Shown piece by piece: positions 11,160 to 23,342 of a stretch of DNA of 64,000 bases (positions are counted from its first letter, which is position 1; every line of letters starts with the position of its first letter). Position numbers and translations under genes: made by a program. Source of the stretch: Lunularia cruciata. Taxonomy: Eukaryota > Streptophyta > Marchantiopsida > Lunulariales > Lunulariaceae. The stretch is from the NCBI GenBank assembly GCA_948567375.1, contig OX419761.1:16804501-16868500 (forward strand), given 5' to 3'. The notes below the pieces were generated by a model, which made no database searches, was not told where the DNA came from, and saw only the letters and a program-made list of their open reading frames with translations.

Positions 11160-14100
11160 TCACCTATCTTCTATGATTGACAAAGGTGTGAGCAGAGCAG
11201 GAAAGCCCTGTTTAAAATGAATCATAGGGAAATACTGCACTTCTAGAGGAACCTGTGCTTCCCATCTGCAAGAAACACGACAGAGTTCTCAACGGCATGA
11301 ACGGGCAGGGCATGTTTACACAACTCATTCAAGTCCTGGAATACGCTGTTGTTGATATTTCGATTGCCACACGGTCTCTTCTGTGTCCCTTTTGCATATG
11401 ATCAAAGACTGAATGCAGACAGGAAAGAGCCTCACACAAGAAAGCTTGACATTGTCGATGCACCAGTTATCTACAAATATATAAATAGAATTAGCTTTAC
11501 CTGTATTTGGTTGTGATGTGATGTAAAAATATTGCTATTTCCAGCTTTCCTAACTCTGATCCCACGCACGACTTCACTCCATAGCCAAAGGGAGTAAATG
11601 TTGGACCGGATGGCCTAGCCCTCTCCTGTAAGACGTAGACAATGCCATTTGTTATAGCTTTTGGGATACTGAACTCCAAAATCATCCATGTTGCTTTTAT
11701 TTACAGGAAAACTAGTTTCATGTGAATGATTTCGCACTCAGATTGAAAATGTTCGACAAATTCAGCACTTCAGATAAAAAACAATACGTTTCAGTCTTCG
11801 TTCAATTACCTTCCACCTCGAGATATCAAATTCATACGGATTAGGGTATATCTCTGGGTCGAGATGTAATGCTTGGACAGATGCACTCACTTTCATACCC
11901 TTAGGAATCTTATAACCTGAAAAGTACAACATCGAGCTTGGTAAGATACTCACTATTCACCTATTATGGTCACACGGAGATATAGGAATTAAAATAATCA
12001 AAGAGAAATATTCACGTATGAGGGTCCATGTTACTAATGCTCACCGTTATAAGTTATGTTCTGGGTTGCTTCTCGATAGATACAGAATGGACTCAGCGTC
12101 ATTCTTAATCCCTCGGTAATTACCTGAAAACAGTAACATTGTCTTTCTTATCAGCACCTGGTGGCTCTGACTGCTTCCTTAAAAAGTAGATCAATGAGTA
12201 ATCACAATGACCCCGACAAGGTTGTAAGGCGCAACGGTTTCTTCAGGACCTTTTGAGCTATATCCATGTCCTTCACATCCCTCCAGGAGAGCGCAGTATC
12301 CGGTCCAAGTCTCTCTCTTATTATCATCTGCTCTTCCTGTCAGGAATACAATCTCCAAGGCGTGAATCCCTTACATTCTTAGAATCCGGAAAAGAATTTA
12401 GTGTCGATCTGATACAAGAGGAACCAGTCTGAAACACTGAAAACATATTGACCCTGGATCTGACTGCCGGGCTACAGTTGATGTAGTTAACTCACTCTTA
12501 GCTTCTGCTGAATATCTAAGTTCTGTTGCAAGGACCACAAGACGCATATTAGGTTGTTGGCTGTGGTATCGAGACCAGCTATCACTAGGTTGAAGAAGTT
12601 GTCAACCATTTGGTCGTCTGTGAAAGGGGCACCACCGTCAAGGTCAGGAGCAGATTGCAGGGTGGTAAGAAACTCTTGTGGTGATCCACCTTCAACTGCC
12701 TCTTTCCTCTTTGTATTGATGATTTTGAGGATATGTGCACAAATCCTCTCTCTGGCCTGTTCCCCACAAACTGTCAGTATTCAAGGTAAGAAATGCAGAA
12801 TTGTTGCTAAACCAAGCATACATGTAACCTTTTGCTCCTTTTTAGAATTTTCATATATTATGTTCATGATGTAGGAGGACAATAACATAACAAAAAGGTT
12901 TTCATCCATGTTCTATGTTCATGTGGATTTCTAACCAAGTTACCTGAAGTGCTCTTCTGAATGTTGTTCCGGGCAAGTTCAACGGAGTAGTCATCAATCC
13001 ATCTCTCACAGTGTCAAAATCTCGTAATATGGGCTCAAGCTCCTCGTCAGAAAGTGGTCCCAGAAATACTTTACTTATTACTCCAAGAGATAACTGCAAC
13101 ATAGAGAGCATCATCTGATGAGTTATGTCCACCTGCTGAGCCTAGAAGCCAGTTACCTTCATTTGCACCACTCGTCTGCATAGAAGGAACATCCATGATT
13201 GTGCAGTTTGATTGCATTCTACAGTCAAGTGAGATTAGTCTATAAGATGCATGAGGAACATAAAAAAGCTACATCCAATAATAAATGTGATCTCGAGCAG
13301 TGCCTCACCGTGCGGACCATCAGAGGAACTTCCTTCACTTGACCTTCCCAGGCCTTAAGCACCTTCAGGGTTTGTGCCTCTATGGCAGGAATAAGGTGCG
13401 AAAGACTCTCCGGCAGAAAGAAGGGAGACATTAGCCTGCGCAATCTCTCGTGCTTCTCTCCATGAACCATGATGACTGATTCAAGCCCGATCAATTTTTT
13501 GATGGAATAAGGATAACTTGCTTTGAACAGATCATCCCTCCCCAGTACGTGCTTGATTGACTCTGCAGTAGTCATAACCACTGTTGGGTGACCGAATAGA
13601 TGGGAAAGAAAGATGCGCCCATACCTGTGCACACCGACCAAAAACATCTAGTTCAGCATCTAATACAGAGACCATCTACACACCCTCTTGACTAAAAGAA
13701 ATACATTTTACATGTTCTCCTGTGAAATTCAGTGTTGTGTGTATTCTGGTCATTGGCCCTTCGAACTTAATCTGTACAAAACTATGATATTTCAAATGCC
13801 TATCATAACCTGTCGAAGTGCTTGAAGTTTTTGTATAGATATTCATGAGAAAATGAGCTCTTGTCTCACCAGATTGAAATCAATCATCCATTCTAGGTAA
13901 CAGCTCTAGGCTTGACATTAACACCGCCCCCGCCATTTATATGTAATTTCAACTCTAGACGAATAGCAAGACAATCAACTACAACTCAAAATGCCATTTG
14001 TACCGTCATTTTTGCTCTGCCGAAAATCATCATACGATGATTTCCTAGGGACACCGTATCACAGTGACATCGCATTTGACTGGATTAACAACTCTCCGGG

Positions 14101-14395
14101 CAGTTTAGTCTTTCAATTCAAGCACTGTTATGGTTGTGGAAAAGCCGGACCTGAGAATGTTGAATCTCACAAAGAATTGAGTGAGTTACCGGTTTCCACG
14201 TACTCTTTCGAAGGTGTCAGGGCGGTTGCTGTTCATAGCTTTGATCAGAGCGAACGACTCTCCAAATAGAGGCCATCCCAAGGAGCCTGGTGGCAACCCC
14301 TTCTTATTGAACGGCAGCTGGAACTCATTGGCAAAGGCGATCAAAGCAGCTGCTAGCACTACTGCACATGTGCACAGAAGTGCTATCAGATCCAT
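11160..14395 (-). CDS. Cytochrome P450 monooxygenase, CYP85 clan (CYP716-like)
   Basis: Nine exons join in phase: 14395-14190, 13624-13309, 13093-12944, 12756-12496, 12336-12250, 12123-12045, 11916-11810, 11625-11501 and 11265-11160. They give 478 aa, a usual P450 length. Visible features in order: an N-terminal hydrophobic ER anchor (residues 2-22), the proline hinge LPPGSLGWP (34-42), the I-helix oxygen-binding motif AGLDTT (284-289), ExxR in the K-helix (Glu344-Arg347), and the haem loop [10 protein letters not shown] with the thiolate ligand Cys422. The haem-loop context followed by ELGKLEI and the LPPGSLGWP hinge are typical of the CYP85 clan, whose members oxidise triterpenes, sterols, brassinosteroids or diterpenoids. 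The substrate cannot be told from sequence. It acts on the ER membrane with NADPH-P450 reductase. I chose Met at 14395 because the anchor follows directly; an in-frame upstream ATG exists at 14560. Intron 5 has a weak donor (GTCCTG) and the other donors are good. All key residues are intact, so the gene looks functional. Confidence 0.93.
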
Positions 14396-14678
14396 CCTCC
14401 CGAAACCACCAACCTCACCAGCAACCACGCACTTGCTGGATGAGGCAGAAGAAGCACCTCTTGACTTTGATCGAGACGCTTGTGTTTGGAATGTCTGCAG
14501 CCTCAACGAGGATCCGCATTGGCGTCTTCCGTGGAGGCAGAGCAAATTTACAAGATCCACGATCCAATTCCACTGATACTTGTAGAATAAAGTGTTGATC
14601 TCGTAATACGGTAGTCAGTACGACACAGTAACTTGCTTTCTCTTTGCTCACAGATTCGTGTCTTGGACAACGACATGT

Positions 14679-14688
14679 CATATATACA
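14679..14688 (-). promoter_or_regulatory. Possible TATA box of the P450 gene
   Basis: A TATATAT run lies about 290 bases upstream of the chosen start codon and about 120 bases upstream of the in-frame upstream ATG at 14560. Position and composition fit a TATA box, but AT-rich runs are common here. Confidence 0.3.
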
Positions 14689-14930
14689 AACAGACTCTCA
14701 ACACTGACGTGAGAACAGAATCCTTAGCTTTATTCCCGCTCCATGGATCGTGCACTCGTGAAGATCCCTCATGTAATTTTAACTGCTGTTCTTAGTGCAA
14801 ACCTGTCAAACTCATGGCGAACCATGCAGACTACCAACACCTGCTGCACTGCCATCAAGTCTTCTGCACAACCGAGGAACTTACTCCAATGAATAAATAC
14901 TGAATCTCCACATGATAATATACTGAGATC

Positions 14931-15062
14931 ACTTCTATGTCCAGCCAACCCTGTGCCTAGGTACTTCAATTTCCCAGTCAACAAGTATGCATGATATGCT
15001 TAGTTAACTTCTATGTACAGCCAACCCTGTGCCTAAGTGTTTCAATTTCCAAGTCAACAAGT
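14931..15062. repeat. Direct duplication, 76-base period
   Basis: Units 14931-14987 and 15007-15062 share about 55 bases with a few differences, separated by about 20 unrelated bases. No coding content. Confidence 0.85.
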
Positions 15063-16328
15063 CTGTCTATTAGCAACCTATCTATGTGACAACAATACAA
15101 GCAATGGTTGTCGTCGTCAGATCACATGTTTAGAGCTGGACTTCGATCAAAGGTTTAATTATGAAATAGATTTAATTTAGATTTTAGGGGGATTGTATTT
15201 AAATTTGATGTAAGAAAAATATACCGACAATTCATCCTTTGAAATACAATGCTTAAGGGACGAAAGGCCACAGAAGGTTCAGCGGTAGCATGAAGAAATC
15301 TGATTGAGGATTGCTCGATGAGAGAAAGAAAAAGAGACGGAAAACTAGTTTGAATATCTTGAAAATTTGTATAAAAGAAGAGAAAACAGAATAAATTAAT
15401 TAAATCTATCCATGAAATTAGGTTGATGAAATTATGGTAAAAAGAGTGACATTGCTATTCTCATAGCATACATCCTGTTCTCAATTAGTATTTTTTAATA
15501 CAAAATTTTAATTATAATTGCTTTTTCTACTCTACTAATAATAATGGTAAGTTACAAATTCTACATTTTATTTGTACTTAATAAATTATGCATATTATTC
15601 ACGAGCGCTTGTCTATTATACAATGAAGTATTCTTAATGTATATCAACAAAACATCCTATTAAGAATTTTCTTCAAATCATTTATCGTGGATAATATGTC
15701 ATGATTATCTTTAAAGTTATGACGATGATTATCTTCAAAATAAAGGTCAAACAAGTATTTCACTTGCATGCATTGCTGTATAAGTTTGAAAAGTGAAAAC
15801 AAATTTTGCTGGTGCAATCAATACCCAAATATATGCTTTAAAGAAAGGTATAGTTATCATAATCTAAGAAGAGATAGTTACCAACTTATAGATATTTCTC
15901 TTGACACACTATCTTTTAAATCCATTTCAAAATGTCACGGAACTTCCATTCGGACACCGACACTGCTCGAAACCAACTTCTTTCCTTTTCGAATGTAGTG
16001 CCAAGCTGGTTCATTGGAACCGGTAACCGACTAATTATGAGAAGGAGGAGGAGAACAAGATGGGCGTGTTCGAAGCCTTTGGACCTCAAAGCGTTACACT
16101 GTAGTTTCTGTCCTTCGAAGTGCCACACTGTAGATTCTGTGAACATACACTCTCGGTCTCAGATTTACAACGGCGTAAATCGTGGACCTTTCAGAAACGC
16201 TTCAGCGAATAATGTCTGAACCTCTACGGCTGATGATGGTCCAGAGTTCAAAGCAGACAGTCAGATGAGATCCACTGTCGAGATGGAGAGTCACTGCAAT
16301 TATCGCGAACTCCAATTTGAGCACGGTA

Positions 16329-16412
16329 CTATTGGGGCTTAGCTCCATTTTACCCCCTATGTCTTTTCCTTGTACGGCTGCTCGATGGGGTCTTCCCGTC
16401 CTTCTTGTTATC
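16329..16412 (+). repeat. Dispersed repeat, copy B
   Basis: Matches copies at 4045-4130 and 30263-30350. The complementary strand reads without a stop through the motif Gly-Arg-Pro-His-Arg-Ala and on to Met-Glu-Leu-Ser-Pro-Asn, like the copy at 30263. Confidence 0.65.
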
Positions 16413-17038
16413 AATCACACGCGGTCGCCTTCTTCTCATTTGACCACGGTCCGCGGATTCCAACGTTCAATTGAGACTTTCTCTCTTAGGATGCGGTGAT
16501 GGATGTAATCCGAGGAATGAATCACGGTACCAGGACCTCAAGGGGTCAATGGCCAAAGAGATAGTTCCACAATTGGACATGACATAAGGACTGGACAGAA
16601 CGTGCGCATTCCCTGAGCAATTATTTTGTAAGAACAGCAATTTGAAAGGAGATTTCCCGTAAAATCTGAGAATAGAAGTCGCACATTTATGTGGATCAAA
16701 AGACGTTCTTATGGACAAAGCAGTAGATCACACATGAAACACGGGGAGAAACTCAAGCTCGTAACTATTTGGCATAAGAAAGCATCTATATATTGTCAGC
16801 CCAGTTCTAAACCTTTATCTAGACGTATTTTCGTTGTAATAATAGAACTCTGTGGCTACTTCGCCTCACGTTGAGTTCATAATATGCCCATAGAATCAGC
16901 CCTCGTGCTTGATTCCTCAATCATTAGAGCTCAGAATTCTTACTGTCGTAACCAGTGAATTGTAATGCACTAGCAGGACATTGGACAAATCTTTTCTTAC
17001 TTTGTACATCGAAGTGTTGAGATCAAAACCAAGGATTC

Positions 17039-17506
17039 ATAATCAATTCTTCCAAAAGGCAGGACACCCTCAGAGGTTTGCGGTCGCCCTATAGACTTGA
17101 CAGGTCAGATGTTGTCACTTAAGGACACCAAACTATAAAAACGGTTATTCTGGGATCAAGAGGACAAGCTAGAAGTACACTTGTCAAGACATGGTTCAAC
17201 TTAAGAGTAATTCTATTATGCACAGTAAGTGGTTTGGCCTAACTAGGGTTTCTTAAACCCATTATTGATTATAATCAATCGTTCCAGAAGACAAGACTCC
17301 TTGAGGACTGGGTCGCCCAGTAGACTTGACTTGACAGGACTTGTGTTTTCACTTAAGCACACCAAACTATGAAAACGATTATCCTGAAATCAAGAGGGTA
17401 AGTACTATAAGTACTCTTGTCACTAGATGGTTTAACTTAAGAGTAATTATATTATGCGCAGTAAGTGGTTTTCCCCTAACTAGGCTTTCTTAAACCCGTT
17501 ACTCGA
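17039..17506. repeat. Tandem duplication, 232-base period
   Basis: Units 17039-17270 and 17271-17506 align along their full length with scattered substitutions and small indels. Both contain the blocks caccaaactat, taagagtaatt and cagtaagtggttt. No coding frame is shared. An old local duplication of non-coding DNA, or two copies of a small element, would explain it. Confidence 0.85.
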
Positions 17507-18374
17507 TAGAGTCCCAATGGAGATTTGGGGATTGAGAGACGCTCGTCATATTCTCCAGAACCAACCTTAAACCACAAATTATACCCCTAAGTATGTTTTA
17601 AATAGCAGTAATTATCTACGTTAACGTTCACTAATCGAAGCCTTGAATATTGTATCCTCCCAGCTGGAAAACCACAAGTTATGTTATTCTTCCAGTTTGA
17701 AGAATAGCATATTGTAAGTCAGAAAAAAAAAAAAAACTCTGTGAACATCCAAGATTCGCTTTCCAGGATCAAGAAACAAGATTATAGTGAAAGAGATCTC
17801 TAGTGGGAGAGGGTAATGGGATGTGCAACCGAGTGTTCAAGATAAGAGTTCCATGATTAAGACATTTGCTTAATTCTCATGGGAAATTACGAGAAACTGA
17901 TGTGCACTCTCCACCCAAAAATTGGTTCCTAAACTCAAGTGTTATTTTCATATGATTGTAAAAGTAGTGTTTCTTTATCTTTAGATGCTTAGTCTTCCAT
18001 AAAAATCTGTTTCGTGCCACTTTACTGAAAATTGTATGAAAGTGAGTTTTTGCTTTTAATAACGGTACCCACTTCTTGGAGATGATTTTTTTCACTTAAT
18101 AGTAATAACAATAAAATATTTAGATGCAATTACTTATTTTGATTAATAGATCCATATGATACAGGTTTATTTTCTTGACAAAAACTTCAACCTGAAAGTC
18201 ACTTTTAGAATCTAGAGAGTTGTCTTTTGTTATGATATAAAATGTTTGTATAAGGAATGCTTATAATATGTTGATATAAATTAAAAACAGGTTTTAGATT
18301 AGTTAGAAAGTAATACTATTCCGAGTTGATAACTAATCTTCCTAAAGAGATAATTCAAGCTAAAGCAGCCTTAA

Positions 18375-18440
18375 ATTAAATAATCCTAAAATACGTGAAT
18401 GTATTTTTAAATACATTCACGTATTTTACGATTATTTAAT
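18375..18440. repeat. 66-bp palindrome (MITE-like)
   Basis: Arms 18375-18406 and 18409-18440 are nearly perfect reverse complements with a 2-base centre, in AT-rich spacer. It could be a small foldback element or a deletion relic of one. Confidence 0.8.
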
Positions 18441-19210
18441 TTCCTAACACTCCAACCCTTATAATATGGTTGTCTCCAATTGATTCTCACTACAAAACTT
18501 TTCGTATTATCTTTTCCTTCCCGTTTCCGTTCCGATTAACAACATTATATTTCTTCAACACCTCCTTTTGAATTTTGAGTTATAATTATCATGCTGGCAA
18601 AATTATAGCAATACAAATTAAGACGAGTCTATTAATATGACTTCAAACTTATCAAAAATAATGTTTAATGTTTAACTGACCTATGGGTGTCACACAATAC
18701 CTGCATCTCTAGATCCAATTTAACAACATAAAGATTACGCATTCAGTATACAACATAATATCAACTATATTTTACGGTACTATGCATCTAAATCAAAGCC
18801 TTTGTTCCTTTTCCAAGGACGAGGGAAAATAGTGGCTCTAAATGAAATGAACGATTCCTGAAAAGAGATTCGAATGATGTCCTCGACACCTATTAGCTAC
18901 GGGAAAGCTACCATCTGTCGTCACTGGATACCCCTTTCCCTTACTGCAAGCACTGCGTTTTCTTCGGTTAGAATGGAGAATGAGCACTTTTTGCAGTGGA
19001 AGTGACATGTCATGAGATGACGCCTTCCGCCTAGTAGCTTCTTCGAGGTGACGAAGGAAGGAATATTGTCACCTCTCTGCTCTCTTCCCCAGAGAAAGGA
19101 GTGTGGGGAAATCGAGAGGTTCTTCAAATTCTCGTTGGAATCTGACTGGGTGAACTCTGACTGTCTGCAAGAACTCTCACAGACCCACTTTAGAATTGTG
19201 GGTCGTTGAA

Positions 19211-21696
19211 ATGAACGAGGAAGTGCCCCCTGTTGTGGAAAATGAGGAGAACTCGAATGGAATAACGTACACTTCATACAGGGATGAGACTCAGTTGGCT
19301 CCTATCATGGCGCTGATTGACAAAGAGCTCTCTGAACCTTATTCCATCTTCACGTACAGATACTTCATCACTCTTTGGCCTCATCTTTGCTTTATGGTAT
19401 GTTCTCGTACAGCGGTGCAATTGCTGTTATGCGGGTCAATCTTCATCAACGAATGAATGATTGTAGTTATTACAGTCCAGTGGGTGGAGATTAGCTTTCT
19501 GGGTTCGAAAGGCGACTTTAGTTTTGGTATTCTGCATCTGTTGCAACGCAAAACTCTGTCAATTGGTGCAGGAAGTCTAGTGACAGTGGCTAGGTTTTCT
19601 ACACTTGAGGGATTTATAAAATTTGGCATTTAGGTCTCCATTTAGTGGAATTGTCAGTTGATATAAGTCTTTGAACCTTTGACGCGTTCTTGAGCTTATG
19701 GATTTGAACTCTCGTCCGGGAAGTGCACTGCAGCTTCAGTCGGTTTATGAGTGGGACGAGAAGCTTAGAATGGTTGTTGATGTAGGCATTCCATGAAGGT
19801 GAGTGCGTCGGGACAATTGTGTGCAAAATGGGCCAACACAGAAGCACCTTCCGTGGCTATATAGCTATGCTCGTGGTGATCAAACCCTACAGAGGGAAGG
19901 GCATCGGTAAGAGTCATCCCAGGGACAAAATCGAAAATAGAATGTGTTGTTATGCTTTCTGGCTCTACAATCATCACTTTACCAGTTTGGAAGCTTCGCT
20001 ACATATGTGCGGATAATTTGATTTCTCTATCTGTGGCTTTCTGGAATAATTGCGATTATTTCTTTTCGATTTAATTGCTCTTGCCTTGGCGTTAATACCT
20101 TTCCCTAGGTTAATCAGTTAACCACATTTCTTCCACTTCCTACGAAACGTTTTGAAGATCCTCTGTTGCTACCCTACCATACCCTTAAATATGCTTTTCA
20201 GTATGGAACACTTTTATCTCGAAGTCGAACTAGGCTTATCTACTGGACTTTTTTGAGGATACAATTTTGGAGTTTATGGAAGCGACTTAGATTGTCGAAG
20301 TTCCGGTTTGATCATGTTCTGCACTAGAGGCGTCTGTATGTGGCTATAACATCTACCGTCCCTATACATTCCCCAGAGTGAATATAGTGAATATACGGAG
20401 GGTTTGAGGTCCATCACTGGTTTACCCATAGAGTCAGCTGCTGCTACCGTTTGCATAATGGAAGGTGGGAACTGTGCCTCAGGTGTTAAGCAACGTGGGA
20501 GTAATGAATAAGGGCTGTCAGTGTACGTCCTAGAGAACAAATGGACCGTATGTGCGTCATTGTCACGCTCACAGTTTGTCAAATGCTGCCTGTATCCTGG
20601 CAATCATGGGATTTTTTAGTTGCTACTTTCTTCACCGTAAAAGAAGAAGCCCATGGATAGAAGATATCTGTCAAGATTCAGATTCGTTGACCTTCAAGGC
20701 CTAAATTTTATTTTATTTTATTTTGATGACATGCATGCATAAATGACCTGGCTTGCTCAAGAACCTCGCCTTTCACTTGTTGCTATTGCAGCCACAGAAC
20801 TGGTAACAAGGTGCCTACAAGTAATGCGCGAGTCGGGGTGTGATGAGGTATAACCTGTTTGCCTAACCTCTGGCGACACTATTGCTCCTCCCATTCAAGC
20901 TTGCCCATCATCTACTGGATGTTTGCATGTCCATTCTGCTTTGAATCTGTTGGTAATTGTACTTAATTTTCGGTTTCCAAAAGATCGAACATCGTCACCT
21001 GTTCGGGTTCAAAGATCTCACTGAATCAGAATATACACCTCCTCAGATTTGAAGGCAATGCTAGATTTAGATATTTGATGGCAAGAAGATCTTACTCTTT
21101 GTTGGTACAAGTACTGGCAGACAGTCGGTAGTTGAGCCGATCCTAGCCAAACTGTCGATGTTTGACAGTAAGATCGTACTCTAGAAGCGACTGGGTATTT
21201 TGAATTGAGACACAGGGAAGTTTTCCTGCAGGGAAATTTACACATCTTGCTTGTTTCCTTGATCTTCTGCCCACAGGTTACTCTGGAAGCAGAGGTGACG
21301 AACAAAGGAGCTTTGGCTTTGTACGGCAATTTAGGGTTTGTGCGTGCAAAGCGTCTTCACAGGTACTATTTGAACGGTGTTGATGCATATCGCCTCAAGC
21401 TACTATTTCCTAGACCTCAGGACTCCTCCAGCTTGATGCAGGAGCCCCACGGACAAAGTTACAGTATGAACACTTGCCAAGATGAAGGATGCCACGACCA
21501 CCATGACCACGAGAGTACCAGTCAAGGGTCCACTTCTCTGACTCCTGTTTATTTAGATGAGTTGAGCCTTCAGGAGAGGAGACAATGGGGCTACAATAGC
21601 ACAAGCTATCATGATGTTCAGAATCAGGATTGTGGGGACGGTTGTTCCCATAACTCAAATCAAAAAGGACAAAGGATGAATCTGGGTATCACTTAA
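19211..21696 (+). CDS. NAA30: N-alpha-acetyltransferase 30 (MAK3/NatC catalytic subunit)
   Basis: Four exons join in phase: 19211-19396, 19786-19906, 20792-20847 and 21277-21696, giving 260 aa. The protein transfers acetyl from acetyl-CoA to the N-terminus of nascent proteins starting Met-hydrophobic, as the catalytic subunit of NatC at the ribosome. Family signatures are strong: [13 protein letters not shown] (residues 40-52), FRGYIAML (84-91), the acetyl-CoA loop Arg98-x-x-Gly101-x-Ala103 within YRGKGIA, and the C-terminal core [18 protein letters not shown] followed by [13 protein letters not shown]. The GNAT core ends near residue 168. The remaining 90 or so residues are a Gln/Ser/Asp-rich tail with a Cys-His-Asp cluster (CHDHHDHE), much longer than the short tail of the about 190-aa Arabidopsis protein as I remember it. 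The start at 19211 is the first in-frame ATG before the conserved core. All key residues are present, so it is probably functional. Confidence 0.95.
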
Positions 21697-22223
21697 GCTG
21701 GCTCTGTGGCTCTCTTCTTCGATCTAAGAGTAGATAGCCACTTCATAGAGGCTTACAAAAAGGTTCCTCATCCACTTGCACCCGTTTGAAAATGGACAGG
21801 TGAAAAAATTTTGCAGTTTGAGAGGTCTTTACCTGCTGATCCGGCAATGAAATCCCGTTAGAGTGCACTCCCGTTGGAGTTACTGGACTTTTCCGTGCTT
21901 CTCTTTCTGTGTCGGATGAGTCAAGTAAGGATTTTGGAGGCCTGAGTGGGGCGCAGCTTTCTCCCATATATGTACATGATAAATACAAGATGTTTTCAAC
22001 GGGCTCTGTATTGTATTATACAATATGTTGAGGCCTTACAGATAAGCTTCTTGCTTCGACAATCTTGGTGCACGCTTTACCAGTACAGTTTATCACAACC
22101 TTGCATGTAATCTGGAGTGTTCCAGTAGCAAGCTTCTTGTCAAGTTTATGCAGAGCTAAAGCTAGAAGCATGTGTACAGGAGTAAATCGCTGGCCAGAAC
22201 CCTATGAGTTGTGACACTGATGT

Positions 22224-22267
22224 GGACTTGTTGCAGTGCTTAAGCAGTTAAGCACTGCAACAAGTCC
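22224..22267. repeat. Perfect 20-bp inverted repeat with 4-base loop
   Basis: Arms 22224-22243 and 22248-22267 are exact reverse complements around GCAG. It lies about 530 bases past the NAA30 stop codon, so it could fall in or beyond that gene's 3' end. Its role is unknown. Confidence 0.9.
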
Positions 22268-23135
22268 AACAAAGAGTTGTGTGTAACGGACATGTATCCT
22301 CGGCATGATTATATAGGACTAACTTTCCAACCTTGGACAACTGCAGAAGGACACCCTTCGCCACGTGTATGGTTAGTTTGGTCTTTCTTTTCATAATGTT
22401 TTAGTATAATGTTCCTTTGGAGTTCACAGGTTTTCATTCTATTCATACCCTGCACGGAGTACCGGTTCTTGTTGCTTGAAAGCCGCCTGAATACAGTATA
22501 ACCCACAGTAAGCTCGGAAGAAGTGGGGCAATGTTAGGGGTATCTCTATAACTGAACCTACAATGGAGTATGAGCTCATAAATTGCTGATTGTTACAATC
22601 AGTAATCACGTCCAGCCGTATAAGAAGTTGCAAAACGGTTTGGAGAATCAGTGTCGTAAGGAAGCATCTCCAAAGTGGTGGATCTTTCCCTTCCTTCTAT
22701 GCAGGAGATACCACACAGGACATCAAACAAGGAAAATAATAGCTCCTATACAAGAGAAGACGAACTGACACGAAAGCTACAGAACTCTAAATTACCGATA
22801 ATTTCCACAAGAGAGTGATTCTGAGTCATTAGATAGAGCCCTACATGCAAGCATATTTAATTGGCCGTAATCGACTATTATTCGTACGTGTCTAGTCTTC
22901 AGAGATTCAATCCGACTATTCAAGTCAAAGAATAAAGCGCGGACAGAAAACTGTGTATGGGAAAATTTTATTTGCATCCCATCTTTCACCATATTTCTGT
23001 GGATATTTTCTGATGAACTTCTCGTATGAATAAGTAGGATTTTCCAGGTTGCGCTGGTGTCCTGCATTACGTATATACTTTTAGATTTAGTAGATAGGAA
23101 AAGATGGCTTAATACTGACGCGGACCCAGCAGATG

Positions 23136-23342
23136 ATCAAGCTCTGACTATATCCGATACTGACATACTCGATAAGTACGTTTCTGTAGCTTATTCTGCC
23201 GTAAGCTTTGTAGTCAGATGTACAAGATGAGTTGTTACTGCGAAAATCAAGCATTGACTCCTACATCCAATACTGACATTACTTTGTAAGCACGTTTCTG
23301 TAGCATATTTTGTCATAAGCTTTGTGTCGAATGTACAAGATG
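23136..23342. repeat. Direct duplication, 110-base period
   Basis: Units 23136-23229 and 23246-23342 share the blocks tactgacat, cgtttctgtagc, taagctttgt and tgtacaagatg in the same order. Moderately diverged and non-coding. Confidence 0.8.

Larger units (their letters stand above)
14396..19210. other. Spacer between the divergent P450 and NAA30 genes
   Basis: The P450 and NAA30 genes point away from each other, so both promoters lie in this stretch. No assignable coding region was found. It holds a 76-bp-period duplication (14931-15062), a dispersed repeat copy (16329-16412), a 232-bp-period duplication (17039-17506) and a short palindrome (18375-18440). Confidence 0.55.

Noticed and set aside
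13150-13215. Possible extra P450 exon between exons 2 and 3 (reads [13 protein letters not shown] before a GT)
   Set aside because: No acceptor gives the required phase, and joining exon 2 directly to exon 3 matches the length of other P450s in this region.
13991-14576. Open frames on the plus strand across P450 exon 1
   Set aside because: They are antisense to conserved P450 exon 1 and carry no motif.
19196-19210. Upstream TTG-initiated extension of NAA30
   Set aside because: TTG is not a usual plant start, and the ATG at 19211 gives a proper N-terminus.
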